The notes: generated by a model not told the origin, from the sequence alone. 64,000 nucleotides of DNA from Aminobacter sp. AP02 (GCF_003148805.1 NZ_QGGX01000005.1:62001-126000); one strand, 5' to 3'; counted from the first letter of the stretch, positions 38,724 to 48,394 are shown. Numbers and translations are program-made.

Positions 38724-39059
38724 TCAACTGGCCTTTTTGTTTTTCTTGGTTTCGATCATAAAGTGGCGCAGCACGGCATTGATGCGGGTCTGATAGCCCT
38801 TGCCTGTGTCTTTGAAGAAGTCGACCACATCCTGGTCGAGGCGGATCGAAATAGCCTGCTTGGGAAGGGGGTAGACCGCGACCGCATTCGACCAGTCGAT
38901 GTCGATGGTGTCAGCCCAGTCGGGATCGATGCGCATCGCTGCTTCGATCTCGGCGTCGGTCATGGCATCGACGCGCGCCCAGTCGCTCTGGCCTTCGCCA
39001 GATGCTATTTTCTTGCGGATCTCATCCGCCGAATATTTGACGATATGTTGCTTGCTCAT
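38724..39059 (-). CDS. brnA: BrnA antitoxin
   Basis: Antitoxin of the type II BrnT/BrnA system, 111 residues. It neutralises BrnT and represses its own promoter through a C-terminal ribbon-helix-helix: KQAISIRLDQDVVDFFKDTG, then GYQTRINAVLRHFMIETKK. The N-terminal part (DEIRKKIASGEGQSDWARVD) is the toxin-binding side. It overlaps brnT by 38 bases, in the usual toxin-first order. Confidence 0.92.
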   Translation of the reverse strand: MSKQHIVKYSADEIRKKIASGEGQSDWARVDAMTDAEIEAAMRIDPDWADTIDIDWSNAVAVYPLPKQAISIRLDQDVVDFFKDTGKGYQTRINAVLRHFMIETKKNKKAS

Positions 39060-39318
39060 TTTTCCGTGCCGGCCTTACCGAAATGATGCGGCACACGCTG
39101 CCGCGCATCGTATAGACCACTGCAATAATGCGTTTGGATGCATGGCAAATGGCTAGTGTTCGCACCTCGTCATTCCTGTTCGAGGGCTGTTCCAAATGCG
39201 GTAGTAGAAGCGCGTTTGCCGCGTCGACGAAGTCGGTGTGTCTGTCCTTGAGTGTCCTTAGGCGTTTTTCCTCGTCCCATTCGAAGTCGGAGATTTCGAC
39301 TCTTTCAACGAATTGCAT
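39022..39318 (-). CDS. brnT: BrnT ribonuclease toxin
   Basis: Toxin of the BrnT/BrnA module, 98 residues, RelE-like RNase fold that cuts mRNA and blocks translation. Motifs: ISDFEWDEEKRLRTLKDRHT (FEWDxxK), TLAICHASKRIIAVVYTMRG and IISVRPARKNEQATY (the R-x-I-S-x-R-x-A-x-x-x-E block). ATG at 39318. The module sits between the Na/Pi transporter gene and the divergent dnaG. A CTGTATATACAG palindrome 82 bases upstream is a possible BrnA site. Confidence 0.92.
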   Translation of the reverse strand: MQFVERVEISDFEWDEEKRLRTLKDRHTDFVDAANALLLPHLEQPSNRNDEVRTLAICHASKRIIAVVYTMRGSVCRIISVRPARKNEQATYRQIFGG

Positions 39319-39399
39319 TTAGAGGTTCCTAACCGATGGGACGGGCGATTGGACATTCGGAACTCCTTTCAATTGCTCACAATAGAGCGCAACTGCATT

Positions 39400-39411
39400 C
39401 TGTATATACAG
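39400..39411. promoter_or_regulatory. Palindrome CTGTATATACAG, possible BrnA operator
   Basis: Perfect 12-bp palindrome in the divergent brnTA/dnaG promoter region. BrnA autoregulates through palindromic sites, so this is a fair candidate. It is too short-spaced for a LexA box of the CTGT-N8-ACAG type. Confidence 0.5.
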
Positions 39412-39515
39412 TTGTATTCCGGATTCGGCAAGCTGTGAACAGTGGGCATGGCGGTGAATAGGAGTCGTGTCGAAAGGAACGAGCGCCTATATCTGGATGA
39501 AACAAGCAGGACCCG

Positions 39516-41459
39516 ATGCGCTTCTCAGATGGATTTTTGAGCGAGATACGCGACCGCGTGCCGATTTCGGCTGTGGTCGGCTTGCGCGTGACCTGGGACC
39601 GCAGGAAATCCAACACCCAGCGCGGCGATTTTTGGGCGTGCTGTCCGTTCCACGGCGAAAAGTCGCCGTCGTTTCACTGCGAGGACCGCAAGGGCCGCTA
39701 CCACTGTTTCGGCTGTGGCGTTTCGGGCGACCACTTCCGCTTCCTGACCGAGCTTGATGGCCTGAGCTTTCGTGAAGCGGTCGAGCGCATCGCCGAGATG
39801 GCCGGCGTGCCGATGCCGGCGCGCGATGCCCAGGAAGAGCGGCGCGAGCGCGAGCGCGCCTCGCTGCACGACGTCATGGAACTGGCGACCGGGTTCTTCG
39901 AGGACCGGCTGCAGACTTCAGACGGTGCGAGGGCGCGTGCCTATCTGCGCGATCGCGGGCTCACTCCGGCGACGCAGCAGCAGTTCCGGCTAGGCTTTGC
40001 CCCTGACAGCCGCAATGCGCTGAAGGAGTTCCTTGCCTCCAAGGGCATCGAGAAAGCACAGATGGAAGCCTGCGGGCTGACAGTCTTCGAGGACGTGCCG
40101 GTTTCCTACGACCGTTTCCGCGACCGCATCATGTTTCCGATTCCCGACGCGCGCGGCCGCATCATCGCCTTTGGCGGACGCGCCATGTCGGCGGAGGTTT
40201 CGGCCAAGTATCTCAATTCGCCGGAAACGGAGCTCTTCCACAAGGGCAACGTGCTTTACAATTTCGCCCGTGCCCGCAAAGCGCTGCAAAAGGGCGGGGC
40301 GGTGATCGCGGTCGAAGGCTACATGGACGTGATCGCGCTCGCCCAAGCCGGGTTCGACAATGTCGTGGCGCCGCTCGGCACCGCGCTGACCGAAAACCAG
40401 CTCGAACTGTTGTGGCGCATGTCGGGCGAGCCGGTGTTGTGCTTCGACGGCGACAAGGCGGGTCTGAAGGCAGCGTACCGGGCTGCGGACATGGTGTTGC
40501 CGCTGGTCGCGCCAGGGCACACCGCGCGTTTTGCGCTGCTGCCCGAGGGCAAGGATCCCGACGACCTGGTCAGGGCCGAGGGGCCGGAGGCATTCCGTAC
40601 GGTTCTTTCGGCCGCGCGGCCGTTGTCCGACCTGATCTGGATGCGCGAGACGTCGCACGGCATCTTTGAAACACCCGAACGGCGAGCGGAACTCGAAAAG
40701 ACACTGCGCGAACTGACCGGCAGGATCAAGGACGAGAGTGTTCGCTACCACTACCAGCAGGAAATGCGCGAACGGGTGCTGAATTACTTCGGCAATCAGC
40801 GCGGCCGCCAGCAAGGGCAGGGCGGCGGTGGCAAGGGCTCGTTCAACAAGGGCGGCGAGCGCGGCCATTGGAACAAGGGCGGCGCGGGCGCCAAAGCCGG
40901 CCGGCTAGTTTTCACTGACAGCCTTACACGATCTGCAATGGTAAAGCGCGGTGGCGGAACAATGCTGGTGCGCGAGGCTGCCCTCGTGGTGGCGCTGGTC
41001 AATCACCCCTCGTTGATCGACGAGAATTTCGAATATGTCGAACGGCTTGAACTCAATCACGACGAGCTCAAGCAACTGCATTCGGTGCTGATTGACGCCA
41101 TGGCGCATGGCCAGGCCAATACGCGCGAGGCGGTGGTGGCAGCGATCGAACGTGCCGCCTGTGCCGAGATGTGGGGGCGGGCCGTGGCAGTGGCGCGGCG
41201 CGCCCGGCAATGGACGGCTCTAGAAGACGCGGCGATCGAGGATGCCCGCGACGCCTTCGCGCAGGCGTTGCACTTGCACCGCAGCGCCCGCACCTTACAT
41301 AAGGAACTGAAACAGGCCGAAGCCGCGCTGGCTTCAGAAACTACCGACGAAAACTACCGACATCTGGTGGAAATTCAGGCGCAGTTTCACGATGTGCAGG
41401 CTACCGAAGCGCTTATCGAAGGCTTCGGGGTGTCGTCGGGTCGAAGCGGTCGTAACTGA
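39516..41459 (+). CDS. dnaG: DNA primase
   Basis: Makes RNA primers at the replication fork. 647 residues: the N-terminal zinc ribbon CCPFHGEKSPSFHCEDRKGR followed by CFGCGVSGDHFRFL (CHC2 type, about 42-70); the RNA polymerase core with the TOPRIM acidic site in AVEGYMDVIALAQAG and CFDGDKAGLKAAYR; then a Gly/Lys-rich linker (about 430-460) before the helicase-binding C-terminal helices. ATG at 39516 has AGGA upstream. rpoD follows after 324 bp, the usual order in proteobacteria. Confidence 0.97.
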   Translation: MRFSDGFLSEIRDRVPISAVVGLRVTWDRRKSNTQRGDFWACCPFHGEKSPSFHCEDRKGRYHCFGCGVSGDHFRFLTELDGLSFREAVERIAEMAGVPMPARDAQEERRERERASLHDVMELATGFFEDRLQTSDGARARAYLRDRGLTPATQQQFRLGFAPDSRNALKEFLASKGIEKAQMEACGLTVFEDVPVSYDRFRDRIMFPIPDARGRIIAFGGRAMSAEVSAKYLNSPETELFHKGNVLYNFARARKALQKGGAVIAVEGYMDVIALAQAGFDNVVAPLGTALTENQLELLWRMSGEPVLCFDGDKAGLKAAYRAADMVLPLVAPGHTARFALLPEGKDPDDLVRAEGPEAFRTVLSAARPLSDLIWMRETSHGIFETPERRAELEKTLRELTGRIKDESVRYHYQQEMRERVLNYFGNQRGRQQGQGGGGKGSFNKGGERGHWNKGGAGAKAGRLVFTDSLTRSAMVKRGGGTMLVREAALVVALVNHPSLIDENFEYVERLELNHDELKQLHSVLIDAMAHGQANTREAVVAAIERAACAEMWGRAVAVARRARQWTALEDAAIEDARDAFAQALHLHRSARTLHKELKQAEAALASETTDENYRHLVEIQAQFHDVQATEALIEGFGVSSGRSGRN

Positions 41460-41484
41460 CGCTGCGTGCCGATTATCCCGTATT

Positions 41485-41509
41485 TGATTCGCTTTTTTGG
41501 TGCGAATCA
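41485..41509 (+). terminator. Hairpin after dnaG, possible terminator or attenuator
   Basis: TGATTCGC / GCGAATCA, 8-bp perfect stem, loop TTTTTTGGT, 25 bases after the dnaG stop. The T-run is in the loop rather than after the stem, so full termination is doubtful. Confidence 0.5.
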
Positions 41510-41783
41510 TGCGAGAGGCGCTTGACCTTCCGGCGGAATGACGGAATCAGGTCGATTCGAGAAGTTAATCGGCGGCCGGGCCGCCAGTCGTGTCGATGGC
41601 CTGAAAATGCGGATTGGGGCGCTTGTCACTGGACAGGAAGATATTCCGCCACAGATATCACGGTTAATCTGGACTTAACACAGGTACAGCTACTGGCAGT
41701 TCAGGCGCAGGTTCGATGAGCGCATCTGATTTGCACTGTCCAAGAGTTTAAGCGGCTGACGGGCCGCCTGGAGAAAGCGAAGA
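41510..41783 (+). promoter_or_regulatory. rpoD upstream region
   Basis: Non-coding, expected to carry the rpoD promoter(s). No heat-shock (RpoH) consensus or operator was clear by eye. Confidence 0.45.
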
Positions 41784-43805
41784 ATGGCGACAAAAGAAAA
41801 GGAAGAGGTCGAGACCGAACGCGAAGGCGCCCCAGACGGACCTTTGCTCGACCTTTCCGATGACGCTGTCAAGAAGATGATCAAGGTCGCGAAGAAGCGC
41901 GGCTATGTCACTATGGACGAGCTGAATTCGGTGCTGCCCTCGGAGGAAGTGACCTCCGAACAGATCGAAGACACCATGTCGATGCTTTCCGATATGGGCA
42001 TCAACGTGGTCGAGGACGACGAGCAGGGCGAAGAGGCGGAAGCCAGCGAAGGCGACGCCGAGGAAGATGCCAACGAGCTTGCCGAACAGACCGGCACGGC
42101 CGTTGCAGCCACCACGACCAAGAAAGAGCCGACCGACCGCACCGACGATCCCGTGCGCATGTATCTGCGCGAAATGGGGTCGGTGGAGCTTCTGTCGCGT
42201 GAGGGCGAAATCGCCATCGCCAAGCGCATCGAGGCCGGCCGCGAGACCATGATCGCCGGTCTGTGCGAAAGCCCGCTGACCTTCCAGGCCATCATCATCT
42301 GGCGCGACGAGCTCAACGAAGCCAAGATCCTGCTGCGCGAGATCATCGATCTCGAGGCGACCTATGCCGGCCCCGAGGCCAAGCAGGCGCCGATCGTCGA
42401 GCGTGTCGATGAAAGCGCCAAGCCAAAGACCGACGAAAAGCCGCGCCGCGGCGGCCGCGACGAAGAAGACGACATCACCAATGTGGGTGGCGACACCCGC
42501 GGCGAGGATGACGAGGAAGAAGACGACGAGGCAAGCCTGTCGCTGGCTGCCATGGAAGCGGAACTGCGTCCGCAGGTCATGGAAACCCTCGACGTCATCG
42601 CCGACACCTACAAGAAGCTGCGCAAGCTGCAGGACCAGCAGGTCGAGAACCGTCTCGCCGCTGCCGGCACGCTGTCGCCGAGCCAGGACCGTCGCCTCAA
42701 GGAGCTGAAGGACCAGCTCATCACGGCGGTGAAGTCGCTGTCGCTCAACAACGCCCGCATCGAAGCGCTTGTCGAGCAGCTCTACGACATCAACAAGCGC
42801 CTGGTGCAGAACGAAGGCAAGCTCTTGCGTCTCGCCGAAAGCTACGGCGTGCGCCGCGAGGAGTTCCTGCGCGAGTACCAGGGTTCGGAACTCGATCCGA
42901 ACTGGACGCGCTCGATCGCCAACCTGTCCAGCCGTGGCTGGAAGGAGTTCACCAAGAACGAGAAGGACGCCATCCGCGACCTGCGCGCCGAAATCCAGAA
43001 CCTCGCCACCGAGACGGCGATCTCGATCCTGGAATTCCGCAAGATCGTCAATCAGGTGCAGAAGGGCGAGCGCGAAGCAGCGATGGCCAAGAAGGAGATG
43101 GTGGAAGCCAACCTCCGTCTCGTCATCTCGATCGCCAAGAAATACACCAACCGCGGCCTGCAGTTCCTCGATCTGATCCAGGAAGGCAACATCGGCCTGA
43201 TGAAGGCGGTGGACAAGTTCGAGTATCGTCGCGGCTACAAGTTCTCGACCTATGCGACATGGTGGATCCGGCAGGCGATCACGCGTTCGATCGCCGACCA
43301 GGCCCGTACCATCCGCATTCCGGTGCACATGATCGAGACGATCAACAAGATCGTCCGCACATCGCGCCAGATGCTGCACGAGATCGGCCGCGAGCCGACG
43401 CCGGAAGAACTGGCCGAAAAGCTCGCCATGCCGCTCGAAAAAGTACGCAAGGTGCTGAAGATCGCCAAGGAGCCAATCTCGCTCGAAACGCCTGTCGGCG
43501 ACGAGGAGGATTCGCACCTCGGGGATTTCATCGAAGACAAGATGGCGATCCTGCCAATCGACGCGGCGATCCAGGCCAACCTGCGCGAGACGACCACGCG
43601 CGTGCTGGCTTCGCTCACCCCGCGCGAGGAACGTGTGCTGCGCATGCGCTTCGGCATCGGCATGAACACCGACCACACGCTCGAAGAGGTCGGCCAGCAG
43701 TTCTCGGTCACCCGCGAACGTATTCGCCAAATCGAGGCCAAGGCGCTGCGCAAGCTCAAGCACCCGAGCCGCTCGCGCAAGCTGCGCTCGTTCCTCGACA
43801 GCTGA
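41784..43805 (+). CDS. rpoD: RNA polymerase primary sigma factor (sigma-70)
   Basis: Housekeeping sigma factor, 673 residues. Region 1.1 at the N-terminus ([20 protein letters not shown]), region 1.2 ([20 protein letters not shown]), an acidic non-conserved insert ([12 protein letters not shown], about 245-256), region 2 ([21 protein letters not shown] / [20 protein letters not shown]), region 3 ([17 protein letters not shown]) and region 4 ([20 protein letters not shown], the -35 helix-turn-helix). The gene is followed by a strong terminator. Confidence 0.98.
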   Translation: MATKEKEEVETEREGAPDGPLLDLSDDAVKKMIKVAKKRGYVTMDELNSVLPSEEVTSEQIEDTMSMLSDMGINVVEDDEQGEEAEASEGDAEEDANELAEQTGTAVAATTTKKEPTDRTDDPVRMYLREMGSVELLSREGEIAIAKRIEAGRETMIAGLCESPLTFQAIIIWRDELNEAKILLREIIDLEATYAGPEAKQAPIVERVDESAKPKTDEKPRRGGRDEEDDITNVGGDTRGEDDEEEDDEASLSLAAMEAELRPQVMETLDVIADTYKKLRKLQDQQVENRLAAAGTLSPSQDRRLKELKDQLITAVKSLSLNNARIEALVEQLYDINKRLVQNEGKLLRLAESYGVRREEFLREYQGSELDPNWTRSIANLSSRGWKEFTKNEKDAIRDLRAEIQNLATETAISILEFRKIVNQVQKGEREAAMAKKEMVEANLRLVISIAKKYTNRGLQFLDLIQEGNIGLMKAVDKFEYRRGYKFSTYATWWIRQAITRSIADQARTIRIPVHMIETINKIVRTSRQMLHEIGREPTPEELAEKLAMPLEKVRKVLKIAKEPISLETPVGDEEDSHLGDFIEDKMAILPIDAAIQANLRETTTRVLASLTPREERVLRMRFGIGMNTDHTLEEVGQQFSVTRERIRQIEAKALRKLKHPSRSRKLRSFLDS

Positions 43806-43822
43806 TCTGTTCGGCATCGTTC

Positions 43823-43854
43823 AAAAAAGCCCGGCTCCACAGCCGGGCTTTTTT
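43823..43854 (+). terminator. Terminator of rpoD
   Basis: AAAAAAGCCCGGCT / AGCCGGGCTTTTTT, a 14-bp perfect stem with a 4-base loop, 18 bases past the rpoD stop. Also able to serve the convergent DUF930 gene. Confidence 0.93.
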
Positions 43855-43861
43855 GTTCGGG

Positions 43862-44512
43862 CTAGTCCGCCGGATCGCCGGCGGCGAGGTTGTATTCAGC
43901 CCATCTGCCCTTGGGGATCTCGTCGCCGACGCTGAACTCGAAAGCTGCGACAGCCCCGTCGGCAACGTCGCAATTGAACGTCACGCCGAACCAGCGCTGC
44001 CCGGCCCGGAACGCGCCGCCCTTCGCATGGATGGAGCCGCCTTCGATCCGCAGGTTGGCGGTTGCATAGGGGGCCACCAGATCGGGACGAAGTTCGGCCT
44101 TCCACCGATGGATCTGCTCCATGGCTTCTATATTGCAAAGCTGGATGGCCCGCTCGTCGGGTGCGAAGGTTGCGAGCGCTTGCCTGGCGCTGCGGCTGCG
44201 CGGGTCGGCGAGCACCTTTGCCGCGTAGAAGCCGCGTGCCTTGACCATTGCCGGGCGTTGGACGGCGGAGGCCGCGGGGCCCGGCGTGGTTGCGGCACCG
44301 TCGGCAGGCGGGGCGACAGGAGCCACGGGTCGGGATGGTGACTGGACGTTCGTCGGTTCGGGCGCGGGCTCGACTAGTTCGATCGGTACCGCCGCCTCGG
44401 CCGGCACCTTGAACGTGTGCGGCCGTGGCAACAGCAGGATGGCCGCCAGCAGCAGGGCATGCAGGGCCAGGGAGGCGAGCCAGCTGGGCTCCAGTTTCAC
44501 GGCAGGCGTCAT
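43862..44512 (-). CDS. DUF930-family membrane-anchored protein
   Basis: 216-residue protein with a TonB-like layout: short cytosolic head, one transmembrane helix (LASLALHALLLAAILLLP), a Pro/Ala-rich linker (about 45-90), then a periplasmic domain of the DUF930 family: GFYAAKVLADPRSRSARQAL, DERAIQLCNIEAMEQIHRWK, GQRWFGVTFNCDVADGAVAA, FEFSVGDEIP. Two Cys probably pair. Function unknown. Convergent with rpoD, sharing its bidirectional hairpin. Confidence 0.82.
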   Translation of the reverse strand: MTPAVKLEPSWLASLALHALLLAAILLLPRPHTFKVPAEAAVPIELVEPAPEPTNVQSPSRPVAPVAPPADGAATTPGPAASAVQRPAMVKARGFYAAKVLADPRSRSARQALATFAPDERAIQLCNIEAMEQIHRWKAELRPDLVAPYATANLRIEGGSIHAKGGAFRAGQRWFGVTFNCDVADGAVAAFEFSVGDEIPKGRWAEYNLAAGDPAD

Positions 44513-44625
44513 GCGACCGGCTTTCAGATGCAGCCGGTTGGTTCGCCTGTCACTATGGCGCCATTGCGGCGGCGGGCATCAGCCCGTCGGCTAGCGGGCT
44601 ATCTCGGCGTGGCCGGGAAGACCGT

Positions 44626-45012
44626 CTAGGCGCTCCTGGTCGGGTCGCCCACATCGGCGTTCAACCCTACCGCCTCCCGGACGAGCCGTTCGGCAAGTGC
44701 CTTGTCCACCGTGTCTCCCTCATGGAACGTCATTGTGGCCAGCTCGTACTTGCCGCCTGTTTTCAGCCGCGGCTCGATCCCGCGCAGCCGCCTGCCACGC
44801 CAGAAGCCGAAGAGCACGCGGGCGTCTTCCGCACGGATGAGCAGGACCGGGCCGTTGGAAAAGCAGACGATGTGGCCCCATTTGATGCGCGCCTCGGGGT
44901 CGCCTCCGGCGCGAGCTGCTTCATACAACGCCTTGACGATCTCGCGGCGCCAGCCGTCAAGAGCGTCGACATAGGCCTGCGGGCTCTCCGCCGGAACGTG
45001 CTTGCGCATCAT
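44626..45012 (-). CDS. DUF1801 (YdhG-like) domain protein
   Basis: 128-residue protein from ATG at 45012: MMRKHVPAESPQAYVDALDG, WRREIVKALYEAARAG, ARIKWGHIVCFSNGPVLLIR, VLFGFWRGRRLRGIEPRL, GKYELATMTFHEGDTVDKAL. This is the DUF1801 pattern (helical head plus beta-rich core with a 'P.IKWG.P.F' motif, here ARIKWGHIVCF). GGGGAAG lies 9 bases upstream; the frame runs further back without a ribosome site. Function unknown. Confidence 0.8.
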   Translation of the reverse strand: MMRKHVPAESPQAYVDALDGWRREIVKALYEAARAGGDPEARIKWGHIVCFSNGPVLLIRAEDARVLFGFWRGRRLRGIEPRLKTGGKYELATMTFHEGDTVDKALAERLVREAVGLNADVGDPTRSA

Positions 45013-45179
45013 CTTGCTGTCTTCCCCTGCGCCGAAAGCGTATCCCGTTCTTGTCCGACACGCCACGCTCGCCACGGCGCAGCTTTCCGGAAGGCATGCC
45101 GAGCACCGAGCCGTTCGCACGAGCCCAGAAGCTTCCTCGACAGGTGAGGATGGTTTAAAAAGCCGGGGCAAACCCGGGC

Positions 45180-45458
45180 ATGTTTGTTGAGGTGGGTGTG
45201 ATACGACAGCTTGTGAAAACTGCGATGGGCCTTGGCGCACTTACATTCGTGCTGATCGGTGCCGCCGCAGCTCCAGTCCAAAAGCCCATCGGCATGGCCA
45301 ATCCGGCATCGGTTTATTGCGGCAATATCGGCGGCCGTTCCGAGATCACCAAGGACAGCGCCGGCAACGCGGTGGGCTATTGCCACCAGCCTGATGGACG
45401 CGTCTGCGAGGAATGGGCGCTGTTCCGCGACAAGCAATGCGTGGCGCCGAAAGAGTGA
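45180..45458 (+). CDS. secreted DUF333 protein
   Basis: 92 residues: signal-like helix (LVKTAMGLGALTFVLIGAAA) and a short DUF333 domain, MANPASVYCGNIGGRSEITK to DGRVCEEWALFRDKQC, with four Cys. DUF333 proteins are small envelope proteins, at times labelled putative hemolysins, of unproven role. ATG at 45180; GTG at 45198, better placed after GAGGTGGGT, may be the true start. Convergent with the methyltransferase-like gene, 6 bases apart. Confidence 0.8.
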   Translation: MFVEVGVIRQLVKTAMGLGALTFVLIGAAAAPVQKPIGMANPASVYCGNIGGRSEITKDSAGNAVGYCHQPDGRVCEEWALFRDKQCVAPKE

Positions 45459-45464
45459 TCAAGC

Positions 45465-46124
45465 TCAAAAGAGGCCGGGCACAAGACGCCAGCTGCGGCT
45501 GACATAGGCGTCGTACTCTGCGCCGAAATGGGTACGCAACAAGCGTTCCTCCGACGCGATGCGTGCGAGCAGGGGCAGGACCGTCAGCGCGGTCAGGACA
45601 AGGCCCGCACCGGAGCGGAAGACGAGCGCCCAGCCCAGCGAATTGACCAACAGACCGAGGTAGCTGGGATTGCGGATGACGGAATAGATGCCCGTCGTGA
45701 CCAGCCTGTGTCCCGGCTGGATGGCGACCAACCCGCTGAAGCGGTTGCCGAGCACAAAAACCGGCCAAAGCCTGAGCACACCGCCGGCAGCAAACAGGAT
45801 GACGCCGATCCACCGGACGGTGTCGCCGCCGATGGTCCAAAAGCCGATGCGGTCGGTATAGGCCGGCAAGAAGGCGTTGAGCAGGCCGATCACCCCGAAG
45901 GCTGCGAGCACCCAGCGATTGGAACGGTCTTCGTGCTCGCCGGAACTGAGGTTTGCGCCGCTGAAGAGCGCAACAACAAGCAAGACGACAGTGAGGATAG
46001 CGGCTGCGGTTCGCGCCGGATTGGAGAAGTAGGCAACAGTGCCTCCCGCGCCGAGGATGGTGAGGCCCAGGCTGACCAGCGTGCCTGCGACGGCAATCAG
46101 GACGATTCTCGGGGCAGGGATCAT
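45465..46124 (-). CDS. isoprenylcysteine carboxyl methyltransferase-like membrane protein
   Basis: Multi-pass membrane protein of 219 residues, with about five hydrophobic segments and the C-terminal ICMT/PEMT motif: PVFVLGNRFSGLVAIQPGHR, LVTTGIYSVIRNPSYLGLLV (G.Y...RNP.Y.G), then EERLLRTHFGAEYDAYVSRS (EE..L...FG..Y..Y). These motifs bind S-adenosylmethionine in the family. The acceptor is unknown in bacteria without prenylated proteins; phospholipid or small isoprenoid acids are guesses. ATG at 46124 with GGAGG upstream. Confidence 0.85.
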   Translation of the reverse strand: MIPAPRIVLIAVAGTLVSLGLTILGAGGTVAYFSNPARTAAAILTVVLLVVALFSGANLSSGEHEDRSNRWVLAAFGVIGLLNAFLPAYTDRIGFWTIGGDTVRWIGVILFAAGGVLRLWPVFVLGNRFSGLVAIQPGHRLVTTGIYSVIRNPSYLGLLVNSLGWALVFRSGAGLVLTALTVLPLLARIASEERLLRTHFGAEYDAYVSRSWRLVPGLF

Positions 46125-46231
46125 GGCGGCCTCCGTTTCCAGAGCCACCAGCTATAGCAGAGATCACGCAGCGGCGATGCGCGTGCACGGGAGGATTGGC
46201 CCTCGCAACCGATGTCGCGAGGGCCAGGTGC

Positions 46232-48394
46232 TCACTTGCAGATGGTCGTCAACTGGCCGGCAACGAGCTCGTTGCCATTGAGTTTCAGAACTGAGCCGCC
46301 GCTCTGCGTCAGCGACGTGCCCGACCATGCGCCCTGGTCGGCCAGGCAGTCGAGCGGAGTGCCAACGACGGTGACGTCGCCGCGGATGTTCTCGGCTGGG
46401 CCGGAGAAATAGAGGCCGGCCTTGGATGCGTTTTCGACGCGCATGTTGCCGAAGTCGATGTTCTTTACCGGGCCGCCCAGGAAGGACCACTGGCTGCCAT
46501 AGATGAATGCACCATAGGTGCCGGCATTGGTGACGGTGACGTCCTTGAAGCTTATGTCTGAAACCGGATTGAGGAAGATGCCGGCGTTTCGGGTGCCTTC
46601 GATATTCAGACCGTCGACACGCACATTGGTGGTGATGGCCTCCTCAGGCAATGTGCTGGAGGTGACGAGCATGAGCCCGTTGACGCCGCCCTTGAGGGTC
46701 ATGTCCGTGATGGTGACATTGGAGGTGCCCTGAAGCACCACAAGGTCCATGTCGAGCCCCTGGGCGGAATTGTCGATGGTGACCTTGTTCATCTTCACGT
46801 CGTCGGCGGCAACCAGAAGGATGCCTTCTCGCCGCGATTTGCTGATCGTGACGTTGTCGATGACGATGCCGTTGGCCGAATTGGTGATGACAGGCGGCCA
46901 GCCGCTGTCGTCGATGCGGCTGCCGGCGAAGATGCCGTAGGTGACGCTGTCGATCACCGTGTCACGCACCACCAGTCCGCTGGTGCCGAGCGTGCTGATT
47001 GCCGCAAACGGCGCAAGGTTGGGCCGGCCTACCGCGAATTCGCAGTTGGTGTTGTTGTCGCAAATGTAGAGGTCTCGGATGGACGCGCCCGCGATTGTTG
47101 CGCCAGCCACGTTGTCGAGGCGGATACCGTCGCCGCCGGTCTTGGAGATGTCGACATTTCGTATCGAAAGGTTCGATGCGCCGTTGCTGGCAATGGCGGC
47201 AAGCCCGCCTGAAATGGCGAGGTTTGCGACTTCGCTGCCCGAGGCCATGCTGACGACGTTGGCTGCGGCGTTGGTGCCGGTCAGCGTCGCTGCTTGACCG
47301 TCGTTGCGGAAGGCGGCGGTAAATCGGCTGTTTGCACCGCGCACGGCGATTGTACCGCCGCCACCGAGCATGCGCTGGCCCGCGCCCAGTTGCAGCGTCT
47401 GGCCGACCGAGATGCTGCCATTGGCCAGTACAAGCGCATTGGTGCCGGCGGTGGTGAGCGCTGCGTTGATGGCCGTCGCATCCCCGGTCGCCGACGAAAT
47501 CGAAACGACCTTGCCAACGCCCTTGCCGCCCTGGACGAACTCGGCCGCTTCGACATCACCTGTCGCGCCGGCATGCGTGCGCACGAAGTCGGCGCGCTCG
47601 ACGCGCTGGTACATCGGGTCGAACGCCGCCTTGCCATTGCTGTTGCCGCCAAGCGGCACGCGCAGCCGCGCGGTGAGGCCGAACTCGGTGCGGTCCTCGT
47701 TGTCGTATGAAACCGAGGCGCCGAGTGCCAGCGTCGACCCGGAAACGCCGGGCAATCCGGCAAATGTCAGTTCAGCACGTGCCTTGACGCCGAGCGTGTC
47801 GTCGATGCCGTCGCCTTCATACCAGTAGCTGCCGCCGAAAACCTTCATCTGGGCTTTCATGTCTTCGGGGAAGATAGGAATGCGGACGCCCGCTTCGACA
47901 TCCGCTCCGCCGCGCGCCTGCTCTTGTCCGGCGCGGAATTTGAGTTCGTTGCCTGAGATGAAGGCATGGCTGAGGCTTTCGATCTGCTTGGCGTCGGTCA
48001 TCGGCAGATAGACGTTGGTGCGCGCCTCGAAGCTGTTGCCGATGGCTTCCGCGCCGAAGGACAGCTGATGGAATGTGTTGCCGCGTTCGCTGTTGAAGAC
48101 ATCGAGATAGCCATAGCCGCCCAGCAGCCAGCCGTTTTCGGTGCGATGGCGGTAGCCGGCGCCGAACGAGGCCTGCCGCGCCGAGCCTTCCACGAAACTG
48201 CCGCTGGCATCGAAGAACACGCCATCGCCGCTGTCGAGCAGGAAGGGCATGAAGATGCCGATACCACCGGTGCCTTGGCCGTAAGCGAGGTTGCCGTCGA
48301 GCTCGAGGATGGGCTGTTGCGCTTGCGCGAGCGCATGGGAGGACAGGGCGGTGCTGGAGACCAGCGCCGCTGTGAACAGGCTTGGGAATTTCAT
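46232..48394 (-). CDS. putative inverse autotransporter with beta-helix passenger
   Basis: 720 residues from ATG at 48394. Signal peptide to about ALAQAQ (25), then an outer-membrane barrel of the inverse-autotransporter (intimin/invasin-type) kind at about 28-250: ARQASFGAGYRHRTENGWLL, GNTFHQLSFGAEAIGNSFEA, NVYLP, and the closing GLTARLRVPLGG and DPMYQRVERADF. From about 300 to 700 the chain is a right-handed beta-helix of short NVTITDMTLKGGVNGLML-like rungs, with a disulfide-sized pair in YICDNNTNCEF. This would export the helix to the cell surface, C-terminus outward. Ligand unknown; no Ig-like repeats. No good Shine-Dalgarno. Confidence 0.78.
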   Translation of the reverse strand: MKFPSLFTAALVSSTALSSHALAQAQQPILELDGNLAYGQGTGGIGIFMPFLLDSGDGVFFDASGSFVEGSARQASFGAGYRHRTENGWLLGGYGYLDVFNSERGNTFHQLSFGAEAIGNSFEARTNVYLPMTDAKQIESLSHAFISGNELKFRAGQEQARGGADVEAGVRIPIFPEDMKAQMKVFGGSYWYEGDGIDDTLGVKARAELTFAGLPGVSGSTLALGASVSYDNEDRTEFGLTARLRVPLGGNSNGKAAFDPMYQRVERADFVRTHAGATGDVEAAEFVQGGKGVGKVVSISSATGDATAINAALTTAGTNALVLANGSISVGQTLQLGAGQRMLGGGGTIAVRGANSRFTAAFRNDGQAATLTGTNAAANVVSMASGSEVANLAISGGLAAIASNGASNLSIRNVDISKTGGDGIRLDNVAGATIAGASIRDLYICDNNTNCEFAVGRPNLAPFAAISTLGTSGLVVRDTVIDSVTYGIFAGSRIDDSGWPPVITNSANGIVIDNVTISKSRREGILLVAADDVKMNKVTIDNSAQGLDMDLVVLQGTSNVTITDMTLKGGVNGLMLVTSSTLPEEAITTNVRVDGLNIEGTRNAGIFLNPVSDISFKDVTVTNAGTYGAFIYGSQWSFLGGPVKNIDFGNMRVENASKAGLYFSGPAENIRGDVTVVGTPLDCLADQGAWSGTSLTQSGGSVLKLNGNELVAGQLTTICK

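Noticed and set aside
39400-39411. CTGTATATACAG considered as a LexA box
   Set aside because: The spacing is CTGT-N4-ACAG, not the CTGT-N8-ACAG form, and alphaproteobacterial LexA sites are of a GTTC-N7-GTTC type.
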